A stretch of DNA of 64,000 nt from Paradevosia sp036499825 (GTDB lineage Bacteria; Pseudomonadota; Alphaproteobacteria; Rhizobiales; Devosiaceae): positions 310,001 through 374,000 of the forward strand of contig DASYCZ010000026.1 in NCBI GenBank assembly GCA_036499825.1. Reading direction: 5' to 3'. The translations under genes and the position numbers were made by a program. Below, one piece after another: positions 13,382 to 21,271 of the stretch. Every line of letters starts with the position of its first letter. Position 1 is the first letter of the stretch. The notes beneath the pieces are model-generated. The model ran no database searches, was not told the origin of the DNA, and worked only from the letters and a program-made list of their open reading frames with translations.

Positions 13382-15037
13382 TCAGCTCTGCATCGCCAGG
13401 CAGCTCAAATTCGCCTGCTTGATCTGGCTGCACATACGCGTTGCGTCGTCACGTCCGCCGAAGCCGACATAGCGGGCGCGATAGAAAGTCTGGCCGTTCT
13501 TGTCGAAGCGCTCCACATAGGGGCGGAAATCGGCGAGATTGGTCACGCGCGAAGAGGCGGCGTCGAGCAACTGCGCGGCCCCGTTCTCATCAGGCGCGGC
13601 GCCGATCTGCACCACCCAGCCGCCGACATTGCTGGCACCGGGCTTGGACGCTGTGTCGTTGGACGCGACCTTCTTGGCAATCGCGCCGCTGGTCATGAGA
13701 TCGACCGGCTGCCCGCCGGCGTCGACGCCCACGGGCGGCAGCGGCGAGTCCGATGGCCGGGTCTGGCCCAGCGGAGCAGGCGGGGCGCCCAGCGAGAAGG
13801 TCTCGCTCAACCAGGCGCCGATCACATCGACCGGACGATCGACAGGCTTTACCGCGCTCGGAGCGCCGAGCATGTTAGCGGCCTGCACGGCCGGCTGGAT
13901 CGTGAGATCAGTGGGGCGCTGCTGCGGCGTCGGCCTGGGGGCCTCAAGGCTGGCGACGGCCACCTGCGGCTGCTGGACGGGCTGTGCCGCCACGGCCACC
14001 TGGGGCGCTGCATCCTGCTGCATGGAGGCCACGCGGAAGCTCGGCAACGGCATCGGCGTTACGAAAGTCGGCTCTTCGGCCTGCGCCACCTGCACGGCCA
14101 GGCCGCTGCTGCGCATGCCGGGCTGCGGGATCATCGCGGTCTGCAGATAGCCGCCCTCGCGGGATTTCGGCAGGTATTTCTGCAACAGGCTATAGACCGT
14201 GTTGTTGCGGTCCTTGGTGGAATTGAAACCGAAGCCGATGACCACAAGGTGGCGATCATCCTTGCGGCTGACGGTCATGACGTTATAGCCGGAATTGTTG
14301 ATATAACCGGTCTTCAGGCCTTCGACGCCGGCAACGCCCAGCAGCGGCACGTGGCTGCCATAGGTGCGCTTGCCGTACTTGAAGCTGCGAGTGTGGAAAT
14401 AGTCATAATACTTCGGGAAGTGCTGGTAGATGGCGATCGCCAGCACCGCCTGATCACGGACGGTCGTGATCTGGCCGGCATCGGGAAGGCCCGAGGCGTT
14501 GTTATAGTGCGTGTGCGTCATGCCGAGCGCATGGGCGGTCGCCGTCATGCGGGCCGCGAACTTATCTTCGCTACCCGAGATCGCTTCAGCGACCACGCGC
14601 GCCATGTCGTTGGCGGAAATGGTGATGATTGCCTTGATGGCATCGTCGACGGTGATGGTCGAGCCGGCCTTGAGACCCAGCTTGGTGGGCTCGGCAGAAG
14701 CGGCGTGCTTGCTGACCGTCATTTTGGTCGACAGCTTGATGTTACCGGCCGCCAGTTCCTGGAACAGTATATAGAGCGTCATCACCTTGCTGATGGATGC
14801 AGGGTAGCGGGTGTCGTCCGCATCATGCTCGTACATCACCTTGCCGCTCTTGGCGTCCACCACGATGCCGGCATAGATGCGATAATTCTGCTGCGCAGCC
14901 GCGAAGGCCGGCTCCACCGCAGAGGTGAACATCGCCAGGATGAGGACGAAGGCGACGACGATACGCGCAGCATGAGCGCGTGAAAGAAGGGAATCTGCCC
15001 TGTGGGTAGCCACCCTGTACTCCAACTCGTTACTCAA
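13382..15037 (-). CDS. Secreted D-alanyl-D-alanine carboxypeptidase with SPOR domain
   Basis: 551 residues. A basic lead and hydrophobic segment (IVVAFVLILAMFTSAV) ending AFA-AAQ make a signal peptide. The S11 penicillin-binding domain follows, with the three catalytic motifs SISK (serine 81, lysine 84), SAN (141-143) and KTG (242-244). It removes the terminal D-alanine of peptidoglycan stem peptides in the periplasm. A long proline/alanine/glutamine linker (about 310-470) leads to a C-terminal SPOR domain (from about 475, GGWVVQIGAAPDENGAAQLL), which binds denuded glycan and targets proteins to the septum. The layout is common in Rhizobiales and implies a division-associated role. It is divergent from clpS across 15038-15350. 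Confidence 0.93.
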   Translation of the reverse strand: MSNELEYRVATHRADSLLSRAHAARIVVAFVLILAMFTSAVEPAFAAAQQNYRIYAGIVVDAKSGKVMYEHDADDTRYPASISKVMTLYILFQELAAGNIKLSTKMTVSKHAASAEPTKLGLKAGSTITVDDAIKAIITISANDMARVVAEAISGSEDKFAARMTATAHALGMTHTHYNNASGLPDAGQITTVRDQAVLAIAIYQHFPKYYDYFHTRSFKYGKRTYGSHVPLLGVAGVEGLKTGYINNSGYNVMTVSRKDDRHLVVIGFGFNSTKDRNNTVYSLLQKYLPKSREGGYLQTAMIPQPGMRSSGLAVQVAQAEEPTFVTPMPLPSFRVASMQQDAAPQVAVAAQPVQQPQVAVASLEAPRPTPQQRPTDLTIQPAVQAANMLGAPSAVKPVDRPVDVIGAWLSETFSLGAPPAPLGQTRPSDSPLPPVGVDAGGQPVDLMTSGAIAKKVASNDTASKPGASNVGGWVVQIGAAPDENGAAQLLDAASSRVTNLADFRPYVERFDKNGQTFYRARYVGFGGRDDATRMCSQIKQANLSCLAMQS

Positions 15038-15350
15038 GACCGTTGCCGCCGAAGCGACCCGTCTCTACTTGCATTTTGGACCTGGTCCGCGTCCCCACGC
15101 GCCGACCGACACATCCCTACTGGTCAGCAGGATAGGCGAATGGCTGTTACCATTCGGTAAAATGAGAATAGAATTGAGGGTGATAGGCATCCTTTAGCGG
15201 CATCGGTCATATCCGGCCGATAACCGCCATGCCGGGTGGCGGGATCAACTCAACGACAATGCGGATCTATGCCCCTTAACACCGGCAAAGTTTTGCCTAC
15301 ATAATGGCGGCACTATGCTGCTTCGTTTTCACTCAACCGATAGCTCAGTC
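15038..15350. promoter_or_regulatory. Divergent promoter region between the carboxypeptidase gene and clpS
   Basis: This is a gene-free region of about 300 bp between divergent starts, so promoters for both units should lie here. It contains a short dyad (TTACC-ATTC-GGTAA near 15148) and an AT-rich stretch at 15155-15185. No transcription-factor site was recognised with confidence. Confidence 0.5.
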
Positions 15351-15767
15351 ATGACGAATTTCCTTACGACCACTGGGCGTCTGGAGGCCGTGCTCGCACG
15401 GTCGCCGAAGCTGCCGGCCATCCATTCCGGACCCGAGGACGATGGCGGCAAGGACGGCGGTAACGGATCGAAATTCGATACCGGAACGACGACCAAGACT
15501 CGCCCCAAGACCAAACGCCCGAGCCTTTACCGGGTGCTTCTATTGAACGATGATTACACGCCGATGGAATTCGTCGTTCTCGTACTCCAGGACGTCTTCA
15601 ACAAATCGCGAGACGAAGCCTGGAAGATTACCCAGCACGTTCACCAGCGGGGAGTGGGCGAATGCGGGGTGTTTCCATACGAAGTGGCCGAGACCAAGGT
15701 CACCCGCGTCATGGATACTGCACGCAAGAACCAGCATCCGCTGCAATGCGTGATGGAAAAGCAATAG
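15351..15767 (+). CDS. clpS: ATP-dependent Clp protease adaptor ClpS
   Basis: 138 residues from the ATG giving MTNFLTTTGRLEA; an in-frame ATG 36 nt upstream is also possible. ClpS binds N-degron substrates (N-terminal Leu, Phe, Trp, Tyr) and hands them to ClpAP. After a disordered glycine/lysine-rich lead, the core shows LYRVLLLNDDYTPMEFVVLV, with the substrate-gripping NDDYTPMEF, then a histidine in the WKITQHVHQRGVGECGVF helix and the ETKV tail strand. It lies 10 bp before clpA in the standard clpS-clpA operon. In Alphaproteobacteria this pair helps remove cell-cycle proteins. Confidence 0.95.
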   Translation: MTNFLTTTGRLEAVLARSPKLPAIHSGPEDDGGKDGGNGSKFDTGTTTKTRPKTKRPSLYRVLLLNDDYTPMEFVVLVLQDVFNKSRDEAWKITQHVHQRGVGECGVFPYEVAETKVTRVMDTARKNQHPLQCVMEKQ

Positions 15768-15777
15768 GATAGTTACC

Positions 15778-18132
15778 ATGCCCTCATTTTCTCGCGGACT
15801 TGAAAAGGCCCTGCACCAGGCGATGAACCTCGCGCGGGAACGTGCGCACGAGTTCGCGACGCTCGAGCACCTGCTTCTGGCGCTGCTCGACGATCGGGAC
15901 ACCGTGGCCGTACTCAAGGGCTGTGACGTCGATATCGACGCCTTGCGCAGCGACCTCGAAGACTTCGTCAACGAGGAGCTCGACAGCCTCGTCGTACCCA
16001 ATGGCCAGGATGCGCGGCCCACTGCCGCCTTCCAGCGCGTGATCCAGCGCGCCGTGATCCATGTGCAGTCTTCGGGCCGCGAAGAGGTTACTGGCGCCAA
16101 TGTGCTGGTGGCGATCTTTGCCGAACGCGAAAGCCATGCCGCCTATTTCCTCGAACAGCAGGACATGAGCCGGCTGGACGCGGTCAACTTCATTTCTCAC
16201 GGCATCACCAAGTCGGGCCCCAACGAGGACCGGCGGGTGCGCGGTGCGGAAACCAATGGTCATGAGGAAGGCGAGGGCGCCAGCAGCGGGCAGAAGAATT
16301 CCGCCCTGGTGGATTTCTGCGTCAACCTCAATGAGAAGGCCAGGGCCGGCAAGATCGATCCGCTGATCGGTCGCGACGCCGAATTGCGCCGGACCATCCA
16401 GGTGCTGTGCCGGCGCTCGAAGAACAACCCGATCTATGTGGGCGACGCCGGCGTCGGCAAGACCGCCATCGCCGAAGGTCTTGCGCGCAAGATCGTCGAA
16501 GGCGATGTGCCGGAAGTCCTCAAGGAAGCCGTGATCTACTCGCTCGACATGGGCGCGTTGCTGGCCGGCACCCGCTATCGCGGTGACTTCGAGGAACGTC
16601 TCAAGGCGGTGATGAAGGAGCTCGAGAAGCTTCCGAATGCGGTGCTGTTCATCGACGAAATCCATACGGTGATCGGCGCGGGCGCCACCTCGGGCGGTGC
16701 GCTCGATGCTTCGAACCTGTTGAAGCCGGCGCTCGCCAATGGCGGCATCCGCTGCATCGGCTCGACCACCTACAAGGAATATCGCCAGTTCTTCGAGAAG
16801 GATCGTGCCCTGGTGCGGCGCTTCCAGAAGATCGATGTGGCCGAGCCAACGATCCCGGACGCCATCGAGATCATCAAGGGGCTGCGTCCGTACTTCGAGG
16901 ACTACCACAAGATCAAGTACACCGATGAGGCGCTGAAGGCTGCGGTCGAGCTGTCGGCCCGCTATATCAACGACCGCAAGCTGCCCGACAAGGCCATCGA
17001 CGTCATCGATGAGACCGGCGCCGGCCAGATGCTGTTGCTGGCGGAAGACCGCAAGACCATCATCGACGTCGCCGATATCGAGGCCACGATCGCCACCATC
17101 GCCCGCATCCCGCCCAAGTCGGTCTCGAAGTCCGACAGCGAGTTGCTGGCCGGCCTCGAGACCAACCTCAAGACGGTGGTGTTCGGTCAGGATGCCGCGA
17201 TCAGCGCGCTGTCGTCGGCGATCAAGCTGGCCCGTGCGGGCCTGCGTGAGCCTGAAAAGCCGATCGGTTCTTACCTCTTCACCGGCCCGACCGGCGTCGG
17301 CAAGACCGAAGTGGCCAAGCAGCTCGCCGATACGCTGGGCGTGGAACTGCTGCGCTTCGACATGTCCGAGTACATGGAGCGGCACACGGTTTCGCGGCTG
17401 ATCGGTGCCCCTCCGGGCTATGTGGGCTTCGACCAGGGCGGCCTGCTCACCGATGGCGTGGATCAGCATCCGCATTGCGTGGTGCTACTCGACGAGATCG
17501 AGAAGGCGCATCCGGACCTGTTCAACATCCTGTTGCAGGTGATGGACCACGGAAAGCTCACCGATCACAACGGCAAGTCGGTCGACTTCCGCAACGTGAT
17601 CCTGATCATGACTTCCAATGTGGGAGCCATGGAGCTGGCCAAGTCGCCGATCGGCTTCGGACGCAAGCGCGAACAGGGTGACGACGAGGAAGCGATCAAC
17701 CGGATGTTCACGCCGGAGTTCCGCAACCGCCTCGACGCCATCATTTCCTTCGCGCCGCTCCCGCCGTTCGTCGTGCGTCGCGTTGTGGAGAAGTTCGTGC
17801 TGCAGCTGGAAGGCCAGTTGGCGGAGCGTGGCGTCACCATCAACCTGACGCCGGAAGCTGCCGAATGGCTGGCCGAACGCGGCTATGACGAGCGCATGGG
17901 TGCACGGCCGCTCGGCCGCGTCATCCAGGAGCACGTCAAGAAGCCGCTGGCCGACCAGGTGTTGTTCGGAGAGCTGGTCAATGGCGGCCAGGTGACGGTG
18001 GCGGTGGTTGGCGTCGGTCCCGATGCCAAGCTCGAGCTGATCGCAACGCCGCCTCGTCCGGCCAAGCCGAAGGCCATCGCTGCGCCCAAGCGCACGCGCA
18101 AGCCCAAGCCCGCCGAAGAGAAGAACAACTAG
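15778..18132 (+). CDS. clpA: ATP-dependent Clp protease ATP-binding subunit ClpA
   Basis: 784 residues. The unfoldase partner of ClpP has an N-domain (1-145, FSRGLEKALHQAMNLARERA) that docks ClpS. AAA+ module one has Walker A GDAGVGKTA, Walker B VLFIDEIHT and LARKIVEGDVP. Module two has Walker A GPTGVGKTEVAKQLA and Walker B VVLLDEIEKAH. Its IGFGRKRE stretch occupies the position of the ClpP-binding loop (IGF/L motif). There is no ClpB-type middle coiled coil, which fixes the identity as ClpA. A lysine/proline/alanine-rich tail follows the last domain. Length is normal (about 760-820). It is transcribed with clpS and ends at a strong terminator. Confidence 0.97.
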   Translation: MPSFSRGLEKALHQAMNLARERAHEFATLEHLLLALLDDRDTVAVLKGCDVDIDALRSDLEDFVNEELDSLVVPNGQDARPTAAFQRVIQRAVIHVQSSGREEVTGANVLVAIFAERESHAAYFLEQQDMSRLDAVNFISHGITKSGPNEDRRVRGAETNGHEEGEGASSGQKNSALVDFCVNLNEKARAGKIDPLIGRDAELRRTIQVLCRRSKNNPIYVGDAGVGKTAIAEGLARKIVEGDVPEVLKEAVIYSLDMGALLAGTRYRGDFEERLKAVMKELEKLPNAVLFIDEIHTVIGAGATSGGALDASNLLKPALANGGIRCIGSTTYKEYRQFFEKDRALVRRFQKIDVAEPTIPDAIEIIKGLRPYFEDYHKIKYTDEALKAAVELSARYINDRKLPDKAIDVIDETGAGQMLLLAEDRKTIIDVADIEATIATIARIPPKSVSKSDSELLAGLETNLKTVVFGQDAAISALSSAIKLARAGLREPEKPIGSYLFTGPTGVGKTEVAKQLADTLGVELLRFDMSEYMERHTVSRLIGAPPGYVGFDQGGLLTDGVDQHPHCVVLLDEIEKAHPDLFNILLQVMDHGKLTDHNGKSVDFRNVILIMTSNVGAMELAKSPIGFGRKREQGDDEEAINRMFTPEFRNRLDAIISFAPLPPFVVRRVVEKFVLQLEGQLAERGVTINLTPEAAEWLAERGYDERMGARPLGRVIQEHVKKPLADQVLFGELVNGGQVTVAVVGVGPDAKLELIATPPRPAKPKAIAAPKRTRKPKPAEEKNN

Positions 18133-18152
18133 GCGGAAGCTTTACGAGAATG

Positions 18153-18181
18153 AAAAGGCCGGGAGATCTCCCGGCCTTTTT
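18153..18181 (+). terminator. Rho-independent terminator after clpA
   Basis: AAAAGGCCGGGAGA and its exact complement TCTCCCGGCCTTTT make a gapless palindrome, followed by TTCTT. It closes the clpS-clpA operon and lies just before the SDR start. Confidence 0.9.
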
Positions 18182-18200
18182 CTTGGCTTGGAGAACCGAA

Positions 18201-18938
18201 GTGCTGGCCGGCAAGACTATCGCGATCACCGGAGCCGCAAGAGGGCTGGGGGCAGCCCTGGCAATCGTGGCGGCAGACCAGGGCATGCGGCCTTTGCTGC
18301 TGGCGCGCAGCTCGACGGCATTGGATGAAACCGCCACTGTCATCGAGGCGCGGACCGGTCGACGGCCTGACGTTTTCACCTGCGATCTGGCGGATCCGGC
18401 GCAGGTCGCGGCTGCTGCCCAAAAGATCGCCGAGCTTTGCCCGGATCTCGATATTCTGGTCAATTCCGGCGCTCAATGGGCCGGTGGAGATTTTGCGGCT
18501 CTAAGCGACGACAAAATTGCGTCCGTGGTGAACTCCATGGTCACGGGGACGATGGCGTTGACGAGGCGGTTACTGCCCCAGCTCCTGGGCCGACCGAGCG
18601 CCGACATACACACCGTCATATCGATGAGCGGGCTGCCCTATGCGCGCATGCGTGGGGCCTCGGTGCCGTTCGTCGCCGCCAAGGCGGCGCAAACGGGATT
18701 CGTACAGGCCCTTACAGAGGAACTCATCGGCACCAGGGTGCGCGTCACTGCGGTTTATCCGGGCATTGTCGAGGATATTTCGCCCCTCGACCCAGCCTGG
18801 GCGAGCGAACGCTATGGCGAGGACATGCTGACCAGCCGCGATGTCGTCCAAGCAATCCTTTATGTTCTGGGGCAGCCGGCCAATGTGGCGATACGCTCAC
18901 TGGTCATCGAACGCCACCGCACCGATTTTCTCAGCTAG
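18201..18938 (+). CDS. SDR-family protein with the catalytic tyrosine replaced
   Basis: 245 residues from GTG 18201, preceded by GGAG at 7 nt; an upstream ATG in the same frame lies within the clpA terminator and is rejected. It has a Rossmann short-chain dehydrogenase fold: GAARGLGAAL for cofactor, VFTCDLADP, DILVNSG in place of the usual NAG, and serine 143 in VISMSG. The YxxxK motif reads FVAAK, with phenylalanine 157 where the proton-donating tyrosine is expected; lysine 161 is kept. It is therefore either a non-classical or an inactive oxidoreductase. Substrate unknown. The gene stands alone between two terminators. Confidence 0.85.
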   Translation: MLAGKTIAITGAARGLGAALAIVAADQGMRPLLLARSSTALDETATVIEARTGRRPDVFTCDLADPAQVAAAAQKIAELCPDLDILVNSGAQWAGGDFAALSDDKIASVVNSMVTGTMALTRRLLPQLLGRPSADIHTVISMSGLPYARMRGASVPFVAAKAAQTGFVQALTEELIGTRVRVTAVYPGIVEDISPLDPAWASERYGEDMLTSRDVVQAILYVLGQPANVAIRSLVIERHRTDFLS

Positions 18939-19003
18939 TGAGGCCCATGCGTTTCGCCGCGCCCAATCCCGGAAAAGAGCCGAGCTTTGCCGGTGAAGAA
19001 GCC

Positions 19004-19033
19004 AAAAGGCGGGGAGTGATCCCGGCCTTTTTG
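19004..19033 (+). terminator. Rho-independent terminator after the SDR gene
   Basis: AAAAGGCGGGGA (19004-19015), loop GTGA, then TCCCGGCCTTTTT. The stem has one mismatch and a T-run. Its sequence resembles the clpA terminator 0.85 kb upstream. Confidence 0.8.
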
Positions 19034-19085
19034 CTGTATCGATTGTCCAATCCGCCGTTTCCTATGCCAGCAGCAAGGGTAGACC

Positions 19086-19685
19086 GTGACTGAAGTCGCC
19101 AGTTCGCTTCCTTCGGTAGAGACGCCGATCGCTCCGCCGCCCCCGCTGCTCGACATCTTCATTGCCTTTACGCGTACCGCGCTGCTCAGCATCGGCGGAG
19201 GACTGACCGGCTGGATGATGCGCGAGTTCGTCGAGAGCCGGCGCTGGCTGACCGAGAGCGAGTTCCTCACCGGGTTGGCTCTGGCCCAGGCCTTTCCCGG
19301 CGTCAACGTGGTCAATCTGGCGATCTGGATCGGCTTCCGGCTGCGGGGTGGACCCGGTGCGCTGGTTGCGGCGCTGGGGACGATTATTCCGTCGGGCGTT
19401 CTCGCCATCTTGTTGCTGAGCGTTTTCAACGAACTTGCCGGCTATCGGATCGTGGTGGTGTTGCTGGCGGGCGCCGCGGCCGCGGCGATCGGCATGTCGC
19501 TGTCGATGGGCGTGAAGGCGTCGCGCGCGGTCGCCGTCCACATCGCACCGGCGCTGGTGATCGCCGCCATGTTCGTGGCGCTCTTCGTGCTGAGGTTGCC
19601 GCTACTGCCCGTCATCGTGGTGATGGCGCCATTATCCATCGCAATTGCCTTCTGGCGCCTGCGCAGGCAGGGAGACCGCGCATGA
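19086..19685 (+). CDS. Chromate transporter, first half (CHR domain)
   Basis: 199 residues with a GTG start. It is a single CHR domain of the two-gene chromate ion transporter type, in which two short homologous proteins act together. The family signatures are present: LLSIGGGLTGWMMREFVESR, with the GGG loop and acidic tail, WLTESEFLTGLALAQAFPG and the NVVNLAIWIGFRLRGGPG stretch. Six or so hydrophobic helices follow. The substrate could be chromate, sulfate or another oxyanion; the family name is not proof. The second half overlaps its end by 4 nt (ATGA) and is frameshifted, so the pair may not work. Confidence 0.9.
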   Translation: MTEVASSLPSVETPIAPPPPLLDIFIAFTRTALLSIGGGLTGWMMREFVESRRWLTESEFLTGLALAQAFPGVNVVNLAIWIGFRLRGGPGALVAALGTIIPSGVLAILLLSVFNELAGYRIVVVLLAGAAAAAIGMSLSMGVKASRAVAVHIAPALVIAAMFVALFVLRLPLLPVIVVMAPLSIAIAFWRLRRQGDRA

Positions 19686-20196
19686 ACGACGATAACGTGC
19701 TGCTGAAGCTCCTGATCTATTTCGTGCCTTTGTCGTTCCTCACCATCGGCGGTGGCCAGAGCGTGGTTGCCGACATCCACCGCCAGATGGTGGATGGTTA
19801 TGGCTGGCTCACCGACAGCCAGTTCGTCAGTATCTTCGCGCTGTCACGAATGACGCCCGGTCCTGGCACCATCATCGTGACCATGCTGGGCTGGACGGTC
19901 GGCGGCTGGATGGGAGCGGTGGTTGCGTCGATCTCGATCTTCCTGCCGTCCTCGTTGCTGGTGTACGGGCTGGCGCGATTGTGGAGCCGCTACCGCGGCG
20001 CACCGTGGCAGAAGGCGATCGAGATGGGCCTGGCGCCCATTGCGGCGGGCATGGTGCTTTCCTGGAAGCGGCGACGGGAGGGCTTCTGGCCTGGATTGTC
20101 GCAGGCCTGTCGACGCTGGTGCTGACGTTCACCAAGCTGAACCCGCTGCTGCTGCTAGCTGTCGGTGCGTTGATCTATCTAGCGTTCTTCCACTGA
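19682..20196 (+). pseudogene. Chromate transporter, second half, frameshifted
   Basis: From ATG 19682 the protein begins with a good CHR domain (PLSFLTIGGGQSVVADIHRQ, with WLTDSQFVSIFALSRMTPGPG) up to about GMVLSW. It then runs out of frame, as KRRREGFWPG, to a stop at 20125. The true C-terminus (GGLLAWIVAGLSTLVLTFTK, then NPLLLLAVGALIYLAFFH) is in the -1 frame and ends at 20196. One missing base near 20062-20066 explains this; adding one base after GMVLS restores a full CHR domain of about 171 residues. Cause: real mutation or sequence error. The end overlaps the convergent DUF1275 gene by 18 nt. Confidence 0.8.
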
Positions 20197-20832
20197 GCGC
20201 ATGGCTTTGCGGACGAAGTTCAGCAGGAAGCCGAGATAGACCAGAAACGGCGCCAATAGCGCGAGCACGCCGCAGGAATGGTAGGCGAGGGCACCGATAA
20301 GCGCGCCGCCGAGCAGCGACGCCCAGACCAGTGCGTGTTGCAGCCAGCGCCAGGCCGGTGCAAGACCGTAGAGCGCTCGCGCCAGATCCTGGCCGGCCGA
20401 AAACAGGGTTCCGGTGACGAAGGTCGCGCCCAGTCGCGCCGCGCCTTCTGCCGGGAGGATGGCGTTCTGCGCCCCGGCGCCGGCAGCCAGCACGAGCATA
20501 GTTTGGGTGGCGGGCAGGCCTTGCGCCGCCAGGGCAAGCACCGTGCCCATGCATATCGCCACGAAGGCGGTGACCCGGGGCTGTCCCCAGCGCCGGTCGT
20601 GCAGGGCCAGCAGGCTGCCCAGGAAGCTGCCAAGGAAAAACAGCGCCACCAGCGAGATCGGTAACAGCAACGGCGCGAACTGCGCCTGGCTCAGCGCTTC
20701 GCCCAATTGCGTCGTGTTGCCGCTCATGAAGGATGTGTAGTAGCCGCCCAGTTCGATGAAGCCGACGACGTCGGTAAAGCCTGCCGCAGCGGTGAGCAGC
20801 AGGCCCAGGGTCATGGTCCTGGCGGGCGTCAC
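20179..20832 (-). CDS. DUF1275 (YoaK-like) membrane protein
   Basis: 217 residues with about six transmembrane helices. The family signature is clear at the start: LLTAAAGFTDVVGFIELGGY, then TSFMSGNTTQLGEAL. Further along, GAGAQNAILP and GATFVTGTLFSAGQDLARAL fit DUF1275. Members are inner-membrane proteins of unknown transport role. It is the last gene of a minus-strand series: its start lies 8 bp beyond the stop of the HIT gene. It is convergent with, and overlaps by 18 nt, the broken chromate transporter half. Confidence 0.92.
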   Translation of the reverse strand: MTPARTMTLGLLLTAAAGFTDVVGFIELGGYYTSFMSGNTTQLGEALSQAQFAPLLLPISLVALFFLGSFLGSLLALHDRRWGQPRVTAFVAICMGTVLALAAQGLPATQTMLVLAAGAGAQNAILPAEGAARLGATFVTGTLFSAGQDLARALYGLAPAWRWLQHALVWASLLGGALIGALAYHSCGVLALLAPFLVYLGFLLNFVRKAMRSVEER

Positions 20833-20840
20833 CTGGCGTT

Positions 20841-21263
20841 CTAAAGACGAGCGGCGATGGTTTTGGCGAGTGCCGCCAGTTCGACGTCATCGGCTTTCTG
20901 GCCGCTGGCATGTGGTTTGACGCCTTCGCCCTCATGGACAGGGATGATGTGGAAATGCAGGTGGAACACGGTCTGCCCCGCCGGGGCCTCGTTGAACTGC
21001 ACCAGCCGGAAGCCATCGGCGCCTGTAGCGTCGACCACGGCTTTGGCGACCTTTTGCACCTTGGGCATGCAGGCCGACAATACCGCCGGGTCCGCATCGA
21101 GCAGGTTGCGGGACGCTGCCTTGGGGATCACCAGGACGTGGCCGCGAGATTGCGGAAAGATGTCCATCATGGCCAGGACGTCGGCGTCTTCGTAGACCTT
21201 ATGGCTGGGTATCTGGCCGGCTATGATCTTGGCGAAGATATTGTCGGGATCGTAGGCCGGCAT
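20841..21263 (-). CDS. HIT family protein
   Basis: 140 residues. The histidine-triad motif HLHFH (histidines 101, 103, 105, in QTVFHLHFHIIPVH) gives the nucleotidyl hydrolase/transferase active site. The N-terminal part (NIFAKIIAGQIPSHKVYEDA, with IFPQSRGHVLVIPK) is of the Hint/HinT branch, which typically splits AMP-lysine or AMP-amine phosphoramidates. Cytoplasmic, normal length. It lies 8 nt after the desaturase-SDR gene on the same strand and so probably shares its message. Confidence 0.93.
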   Translation of the reverse strand: MPAYDPDNIFAKIIAGQIPSHKVYEDADVLAMMDIFPQSRGHVLVIPKAASRNLLDADPAVLSACMPKVQKVAKAVVDATGADGFRLVQFNEAPAGQTVFHLHFHIIPVHEGEGVKPHASGQKADDVELAALAKTIAARL

Positions 21264-21271
21264 GACAATTC

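Noticed and set aside
15784..17475. 563-codon minus-strand frame opposite clpA
   Set aside because: Shadow of the clpA codon pattern; rich in histidine, aspartate and arginine runs, with no fold signal.
19682..20196. Programmed ribosomal frameshift in the chromate transporter half
   Set aside because: No slippery heptamer or downstream structure stands out; a one-base deletion or sequence error is simpler.
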